Of a stretch of DNA of 64,000 nt, positions 59,083 through 64,000 are shown one piece after another. The position numbers were made by a program, and so were the translations under genes. The DNA comes from Oscillibacter sp. PC13. GTDB lineage: Bacteria; Bacillota; Clostridia; Oscillospirales; Oscillospiraceae. The stretch lies in assembly GCF_900115635.1 (NCBI RefSeq), contig NZ_FOXE01000005.1, positions 62,001-126,000 on the forward strand, written 5' to 3'. A model generated the notes under the pieces. The model was given only the letters and a program-made list of their open reading frames with translations. It was not told the origin of the DNA and ran no database searches. Every line of letters begins with the position of its first letter. Position 1 is the first letter of the stretch.

Positions 59083-60036
59083 TCAGCGCTCGTGCGAAAC
59101 AGCGAAATTCATACCACGGCATACACGCAGATCCATCAGGCGTTTAACACCAAGCTTGTCCAGATAGGCAAAATGATCTGCCGGAGCATAAACCCACTCA
59201 TCCAGGAAAGCGGCATACAGGCTATCCTCTTTGCTGACCTTGTCATAATACTTCAAATAATCACGGTCATAGTCATAATAATTATAGACTTGTGAAGGGT
59301 GCGCACCATAAGGAGCAAGAACAATTGCATCCGGGATAATACAGGAGATCTGGTTTGCACCGGGCTCCCGGCGAATTTCCTCATCAGTTACAATCTCTTC
59401 GCAGCTGACAATGACATGCCTGGCCCCCAAAGCCATATCCAAATCATTGAAAATAGCGCCTTCAATCCGGCAGGTTCCGTCTGGAGATGCCTTCTGAACA
59501 TGAATCAGCGCTACATCAATGTCTGGAACAGGAATGTAGCACAGCTGCTCCCCGGGATGAAATGGATTTTCAAGAACCCTGCATTTTTGAGGAGGGAGCT
59601 TTGGATGCTGCGCACGGACCTCTTCACTGATGCCAACCTGTTCCACTAGGTCAGAGCCGAGCATGTGCTTAACGGCAATAAACGGAAATCCCAAGGCAGC
59701 CGCATGATACAAGGCCGCATGAATATCCAGGGAGTAGTCCTCAAAGAGGATCTGCCCTTCTTCCACATACTTCCGATAGCGTCTGGAAACATTTGTATAT
59801 CCGGAGTTTGCGCAATAGGAGTTGATATAGGCTGCGCAGCAGTTTGCGCCAATCAGCATATCGGCATCACCACCGGAAGCAGCCCCGTGCAGATATAAAT
59901 TTCTCTTTTTCTGGCGGATGATTTCACGCACCAGCGCATAAGGCTTCCGATTCGTTGTGCAACCGCCGATAGAGATGCTGTCGCCATCGTGAACAAAGGA
60001 TGATACAGCTTCTTCGGGAGACATAATTTTACTCAT
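59083..60036 (-). CDS. gctA: Glutaconate CoA-transferase subunit A
   Basis: 317-residue alpha subunit. Pattern like Acidaminococcus GctA as remembered: MSKIMSPEEAV, SISIGGCTTNRKPYALVREI near residue 22, GGDADMLIG near 60, NSGYTNVSRRYRKYVE near 80, PVPDIDVALIHVQKASPDGTCRIEG (split) near 170, and VLAPYGAHPSQVYNYYDYD near 245. ATG 60036 is chosen over TTG 60045, which would overlap the ribosome binding site AAAGGGGG. Confidence 0.94.
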   Translation of the reverse strand: MSKIMSPEEAVSSFVHDGDSISIGGCTTNRKPYALVREIIRQKKRNLYLHGAASGGDADMLIGANCCAAYINSYCANSGYTNVSRRYRKYVEEGQILFEDYSLDIHAALYHAAALGFPFIAVKHMLGSDLVEQVGISEEVRAQHPKLPPQKCRVLENPFHPGEQLCYIPVPDIDVALIHVQKASPDGTCRIEGAIFNDLDMALGARHVIVSCEEIVTDEEIRREPGANQISCIIPDAIVLAPYGAHPSQVYNYYDYDRDYLKYYDKVSKEDSLYAAFLDEWVYAPADHFAYLDKLGVKRLMDLRVCRGMNFAVSHER

Positions 60037-60060
60037 GGCAGGCAATTCCCCCTTTTCCTG

Positions 60061-60834
60061 TCAACAGCCGCGGAAATGGGGTTCGCGTTTTTCAAGAAAA
60101 GAGGAAGTCGCTTCCGTCTTATCCTCGGTTGCCCACAACTTTCCGATGCACTCAGCCTCAAAATCAATTTTATCCAAGCTGTTTTTTTCTGCTTCGATCA
60201 TGCACTGCTTTGCATACTGAATGGCCAAAGGGGACTTAGAGGCAATTTCCTGCGCCAGCTGCCGTGCCCGGGGCATGAGCTCCTCACGCGGAAGAATTTC
60301 ATCTATAAAGCCAATCCGCATGGCCTCCTCCGCAGTAATTCTCTCACCGGTATAGACCATCTTTCTGGCAGCTCCATTAAAGCAGCGGGCAGTGAAGTGC
60401 TGCGTTAAACCCAGAATACCCATATTGATCTCGCCAAGATTAAACTTTGCCTCCGGCACGGAGATGCGAATGTCGGCGCATATGGCCAACCCCACCCCGC
60501 CGCCAAAAGCAGAGCCGTTGAGCGCACAGATGACGGGCTTTGGGAAATTGTACAGGTAAGACCGTACACCGTTGTTACGCTCCGTATAAAGGGGGCCGCT
60601 TTCACCATCCAAAGCGATAAACTCCTTTACGTCGGAACCACCTACAAAGAGCTTCTCTCCTTCCGCCGTCAGGATAACCACACGGATATCCTTCATCTTG
60701 CTGATTTTATACAGAACCTCGTACAACTCTCCATAGTCATCAGAACCCATGGCATTGACGGGAGGCTTGCTGATGGTAATGGTTGCAAGGCCGATCTCAT
60801 TTTCCAGGTCGACTGTAATTGTATCGAATTTCAT
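60061..60834 (-). CDS. Enoyl-CoA hydratase/isomerase family protein
   Basis: 257-residue crotonase-fold protein. Oxyanion-hole strands around LFVGGSDVKEF (near 65) and NGSAFGGGVGLAICADIRI (near 105-125); Glu in FNLGEINMGILG near 135. The second catalytic Glu of standard hydratases is not obvious, where the sequence reads LTQHFTARCFNG, so it may be a hydratase with altered activity, an isomerase or a hydrolase. In the cluster it would act on glutaconyl- or crotonyl-CoA. ATG 60834 follows GGAGACAG. Located between gctA and the TRAP permease gene. Confidence 0.85.
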   Translation of the reverse strand: MKFDTITVDLENEIGLATITISKPPVNAMGSDDYGELYEVLYKISKMKDIRVVILTAEGEKLFVGGSDVKEFIALDGESGPLYTERNNGVRSYLYNFPKPVICALNGSAFGGGVGLAICADIRISVPEAKFNLGEINMGILGLTQHFTARCFNGAARKMVYTGERITAEEAMRIGFIDEILPREELMPRARQLAQEIASKSPLAIQYAKQCMIEAEKNSLDKIDFEAECIGKLWATEDKTEATSSFLEKREPHFRGC

Positions 60835-60847
60835 TGACTGTCTCCTT

Positions 60848-62743
60848 TCACACATTTGCTGTCCGTGCGCCCTTTTTCTTTTTCAATTGAAACAAAAGCA
60901 CAACAGCAAACAGAACGATTCCAACAATATCAGAGATGGATTCCGGATAAAGCATACAGAAGCCGCCGATTAACAGAAGCGAGCACTCAGCAAAAGAGGC
61001 CTTTTGGAGGAAGTACCGCTGTGATCCGGCAGAAATGGCAATTACACCGATTACGCTGGTCACTAAAGCCGAGATCAGCGCGACAGCCTGCACATCCTGA
61101 AGAATCAGCACCGGCTGATAAACAAACATGAAAGGCAGGACAAAGAGAACCACGCTCATTTTGCAGGAGGTCACTGCAACATTCAAAGGCTTGGATTTGG
61201 AAATGCCTGCAGCGACATAAGAGGCCAGTGCAACAGGAGGCGTAATATTGGAGAGTACGCCGTAGTACATCACAAACAGATGAGCTGCAATAGCGGGAAC
61301 ACCCAGTTTGATGATGGCGGGTGCGGCCAGAACTGCCAGAATAATGTAGCACGCAGTAACCGGCAGGCCCATGCCGAGGATGATACAGGCGACTGCAGTA
61401 TATACCAGCAGCAGGAACAGCGATCCACCAGCCAGATCCACCAACGCGCTGGAGAGCGTCAGCCCAAGGCCGGTCAGAGAGATCACACCGACAATAATCC
61501 CGGCGCAGGCACAGGCTGCCACGATGGAAACCGCCTGGCGGGAGCCATCAATTAAAATGTCCAGGAACATTTTCCAGAAGCCGCGGATGTCTTTTTCCTT
61601 CCCGATTTTTTGTACTGCGTACAAAACCACAATGGAGACAAAGCCCCAGAATGCCGCACGCTGTGCGGAGGTCTTTGCGATACAGATAAAATAGATCAGG
61701 ATCAGCATGGGGATGATATACAGGTAACCGACCTTCATGACATCCTTAAATTTAGGCAGTTGTTCCTTTGGCATTCCAACCAAACCTTGACGTCCGGCAA
61801 TAAAGTCGACAGAGAAGAGAATTGCCATATAGTACAGCGTTGCTGGCAATGCAGCGGCAAGGATGATAGTAGAGTATGGCAAGCCCAGGTTTTCTGCCAT
61901 AATAAAAGCTGCAGCACCCATCACAGGGGGCATAATGAGTCCACCACTGGCGGAAACGGCCTCGATAGCGCCTGCATCATCAGCACTATAGCCAGTCTGC
62001 TTCATCAGCGGAATGGCGATGGAGCCTACGCCTGCCACATTTGCCACGGCGCTTCCGGAGATCATTCCCATCAGACCGCTGCCGACAACGGCAACCTTTG
62101 CTGTGCCGCCACGATAACGGCCGCAAATGCTGTATGCCAGCTGCAGGAAGAACTCCCCGCCGCCGGTTTTCTCCAGTGCCGCACCAAAAAGAACGAACAA
62201 AAACACCGTTGTCGCACTGGCGCCGATAGTCGTGCCAAACACACCCTCCGTGGTGAGGAAAAGATGCGTCGAGAGCCATTCCAGATCAATCGCCCGGTGC
62301 TGCAAAAACCCAGGTAGATTCCCCAGCATGGCATACACGATAAATATAACCGCGATAATCGGCATTGCCGCACCAAGAGATCGGCGGCAGGACTCTAACA
62401 CAAGCAGGACCGCCACACAACTGACAATGACATCCATTGTTGAGGGATTGCCGCCACGGTAAGCCAGCGCTTCCAGCTGTGTGATGAAATAGGTGCAGCA
62501 GAGAATGATGCCGGTAGCGAACAAAAAATCCACAGCAAACATCAGCTTGCTTGACAAGAGGTCCGGCCTGCCATCTTTCTTTTTGAAAAACGGGTAAACC
62601 ATAAACGCCATACCGAGTCCAAGCGCCACGTGAATTGCGCGCAATGTCTGTGTGGCTATGGGCCATAAGCCGCCGTACAGTTGAACAACGGCTAAGATGA
62701 GCCCCAGTACTGCGGCGATTTTGATGCGCCACTTTTGGGCCAT
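60848..62743 (-). CDS. TRAP transporter fused permease (4TM/12TM, TAXI type)
   Basis: 631-residue membrane protein, a fusion of the small DctQ-like and large DctM-like permeases as found with TAXI binding proteins. Signatures: GTTIGASATTVFLFVLFGAALEKTGGGEFF near residue 180, and the DctM blocks SGLMGMISGSAVANVAGVGSIAIPLMKQ near 225 and ASGGLIMPPVMGAAAFIMAE near 270, repeated near 475-545 (GMGLPVTACYIILAVL, SNITPPVALASYVAAGI). ATG 62743 follows AGAAAGGAG. Works with the binding protein at 62872 in ion-driven import of a carboxylate. Confidence 0.94.
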   Translation of the reverse strand: MAQKWRIKIAAVLGLILAVVQLYGGLWPIATQTLRAIHVALGLGMAFMVYPFFKKKDGRPDLLSSKLMFAVDFLFATGIILCCTYFITQLEALAYRGGNPSTMDVIVSCVAVLLVLESCRRSLGAAMPIIAVIFIVYAMLGNLPGFLQHRAIDLEWLSTHLFLTTEGVFGTTIGASATTVFLFVLFGAALEKTGGGEFFLQLAYSICGRYRGGTAKVAVVGSGLMGMISGSAVANVAGVGSIAIPLMKQTGYSADDAGAIEAVSASGGLIMPPVMGAAAFIMAENLGLPYSTIILAAALPATLYYMAILFSVDFIAGRQGLVGMPKEQLPKFKDVMKVGYLYIIPMLILIYFICIAKTSAQRAAFWGFVSIVVLYAVQKIGKEKDIRGFWKMFLDILIDGSRQAVSIVAACACAGIIVGVISLTGLGLTLSSALVDLAGGSLFLLLVYTAVACIILGMGLPVTACYIILAVLAAPAIIKLGVPAIAAHLFVMYYGVLSNITPPVALASYVAAGISKSKPLNVAVTSCKMSVVLFVLPFMFVYQPVLILQDVQAVALISALVTSVIGVIAISAGSQRYFLQKASFAECSLLLIGGFCMLYPESISDIVGIVLFAVVLLFQLKKKKGARTANV

Positions 62744-62871
62744 ACAAGTGCTCCTTTCTGTGCAGGTGAGCTTAAACTGTATCCCCCCAGATTGCCATTT
62801 GACGTCTATGTACTCACAAAAACATGCGCTGGCAAAACGAGGGGAATACAAGCTTTTGCTTCACTCAGATA

Positions 62872-63960
62872 TTAAGCCAGTGGGTCTTCAATGGTAATTC
62901 CATGGTCAGCAAACCATTTTACTGCTCCGGGATGCGGAGTGATCGTGCAGCCCTCTGCCAATCCGCCCTCCAGCGTATATTCGGAACCGGATGTGGAGAT
63001 TTCCTCCAGCTCACCACTGTGTTGATAAATGGTTTCTAAAATCGCGTAAACCGCCTCATCAGACACATCTTCATTTACTGTATAGGCCGTGATAAAGCCG
63101 GATGTCAGAACATCTTCTGTCTGCCCTTTATAGGTGCCCGCAGGAATTGTGACATATTTCATGGCAGCGGCCAGAGACGGATTGGTTTCGGCCATTTTCT
63201 CAATGGAACCTTGTGGAATGGAGAGAATGCGTACATCCATGCTCTGAGAAAGGTTCAGAAGACCGGATACCAAGATACCGCCGGAGTAGACTGCCGCATC
63301 GGCAGTGCCGTCCTGCAGCGCCTCAGTCCCCTGATCCTGGTTCACGGAAACGATCTCGATATCGTCCAGTGTGACGCCGCCCAGCTGGATCAGGCCATTT
63401 CCAACAATGTGGCGGACACCGCTTCCCACCACGCCGATCGCAACGCGCTTGCCCTTCAGATCCGCAATGGAGTGAATATCGGAATCTGCAGGGACAGCAA
63501 TCTGGCCAATGGAATAGTGCCCACCGCACATCCAGCGGAGGTTTTCATACTTTTCACCTTCGAACAAATCACGCCCCATGACGGCATCATAATCTGCCGG
63601 AGGCTGGGTCATCCCAATGTCAAGTCGGCCGGCTCCGGCCAGACGCATGTTTTCAACAGTGCCGTTAGTTGAAGAGGCGGTCATATTGATATTGGTATAT
63701 TTCGTTACCAGATTCGCAATACCGCTGCCAAGGACATACCAGGTTCCGCCGGCACCGGCGGTACCCATGACAAGGTTTGCAGACGGACTGTCAATTTTTT
63801 CAACAGCGGCAGAATCGCCAGAAGTGTCGCCAGAAGTGTCGCCAGAAGTGCTGCTACTTTCAGGGGGTTCAGTTGTTCCGCTGCTTCCGCAAGCAGCCAG
63901 GGCCAGCAACATTGCCATAGATAAAAGCAGTGCAAAAGCTCTTTTCATCTTTTTCATCAT
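62872..63960 (-). CDS. TAXI-family TRAP transporter solute-binding lipoprotein
   Basis: 362 residues. Lipobox LAAC with Cys24, a Ser/Gly/Asp/Thr linker containing three copies of SGDT/SGDS, then a TAXI-type binding fold: MGTAGAGGTWYVLGSGIANLVTKY near residue 65, TASSTNGTVENMRL near 95, DIGMTQPPADYDA near 115, and LKGKRVAIGVVGSG near 165. TAXI proteins bind dicarboxylates or amino-dicarboxylates such as glutamate or 2-oxoglutarate. AGGAGGTCCT precedes ATG 63960 and the adjacent ATG 63957; either may be used. The promoter lies beyond the window edge. Confidence 0.94.
   Translation of the reverse strand: MMKKMKRAFALLLSMAMLLALAACGSSGTTEPPESSSTSGDTSGDTSGDSAAVEKIDSPSANLVMGTAGAGGTWYVLGSGIANLVTKYTNINMTASSTNGTVENMRLAGAGRLDIGMTQPPADYDAVMGRDLFEGEKYENLRWMCGGHYSIGQIAVPADSDIHSIADLKGKRVAIGVVGSGVRHIVGNGLIQLGGVTLDDIEIVSVNQDQGTEALQDGTADAAVYSGGILVSGLLNLSQSMDVRILSIPQGSIEKMAETNPSLAAAMKYVTIPAGTYKGQTEDVLTSGFITAYTVNEDVSDEAVYAILETIYQHSGELEEISTSGSEYTLEGGLAEGCTITPHPGAVKWFADHGITIEDPLA
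63780..63855 (-). repeat. Short tandem repeats in the TAXI lipoprotein linker
   Basis: About three 12-bp units encoding Ser-Gly-Asp-Thr/Ser (63812-63848) in the spacer between the lipid anchor and the binding domain. Such repeats can vary in copy number. Confidence 0.7.
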
Positions 63961-64000
63961 AGGACCTCCTGTATTTTAATTGAATGGGCATTCTGCGGCC

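Noticed and set aside
63780..63855. CRISPR-like or variable repeat array
   Set aside because: The 12-bp units are in frame inside a lipoprotein linker and have no spacers.

Overview
The window looks like a chromosomal segment from an anaerobic, Gram-positive member of the Clostridia, most likely an Oscillospiraceae-type gut bacterium. The evidence is inferential. Base composition is fairly GC-rich, ribosome binding sites are strong AGGAGG types, and promoters are clear sigma-A TTGaca-17-TATAAT types. The gene content includes a complete Rnf complex in the clostridial order C-D-G-E-A-B, a glutaconate CoA-transferase/glutaconyl-CoA decarboxylase cluster, a thiolase, TTT and TRAP-TAXI carboxylate importers, and a glmU-prs-pth-mfd-foldase block in firmicute order. 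No rRNA, CRISPR, IS element or clear prophage was seen.

Layout. 1-942: 5' part of recJ. 1130-8112: an SLH surface protein, the azlCD branched-chain amino acid exporter with a divergent LysR regulator, a small P-loop protein, pgi, and a D,D-carboxypeptidase. 8250-8907: tRNA-Gly(CCC) followed by a non-coding stretch packed with perfect hairpins. 8908-14460: a MATE pump with a divergent Lrp regulator, prfB, a second MATE pump, and a SpoIIQ-like M23 protein. 14682-23688: a GntR/FCD regulator divergent from a seven-gene catabolic operon: a galactonate-dehydratase-like enolase-superfamily enzyme, an RraA-like aldolase, a TctB/TctC/TctA importer, a 2-hydroxyacid dehydrogenase and an iron alcohol dehydrogenase. 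23780-28112 (minus strand): trmL, pgk, tpiA, gpmI. 28431-36296: glmU variant, prs, pth, mfd, foldase. 36584-37843: thiolase with two Rex-like boxes at its promoter. 38004-39472: an arsR-trxB-trxA redox operon. 39833-42953: rpe, a D-cysteine desulfhydrase-like gene, a 66-residue ORF under a palindromic operator, duplicated HTH genes and recR. 43049-46104: a MocR regulator divergent from an ECF vitamin transporter gene, then a DUF975 protein. 46458-51628: rnfCDGEAB. 51722-53795: a tetrahydrofolate riboswitch, folT-type ECF S component and folC. 53953-63960 (minus strand): a TAXI-TRAP importer, enoyl-CoA hydratase, gctAB, gcdA, two very small decarboxylase subunits, gcdB, and an EFR1-type flavodoxin-ferredoxin.

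How the parts fit. The right end encodes import of a (probably unsaturated) dicarboxylate, CoA activation, and Na+-pumping decarboxylation of glutaconyl-CoA to crotonyl-CoA. Rnf can exchange reduced ferredoxin/NADH against the same kind of ion gradient, and the thiolase supplies the C4-CoA pathway. The left-centre operon feeds a second acid, probably a sugar acid, towards pyruvate plus an aldehyde. The lower glycolysis genes receive these products.

The most notable oddities are: a MocR regulator whose PLP lysine is Gln; a GlmU-like protein with a short N-terminal domain lacking the nucleotide-binding motif; minimal 39- and 69-residue decarboxylase subunits; a thioredoxin reductase without NADPH motifs; a thiolase with a ~24-residue insertion; a duplicated HTH gene carrying a fragment of recR; and the hairpin-rich region after the tRNA.
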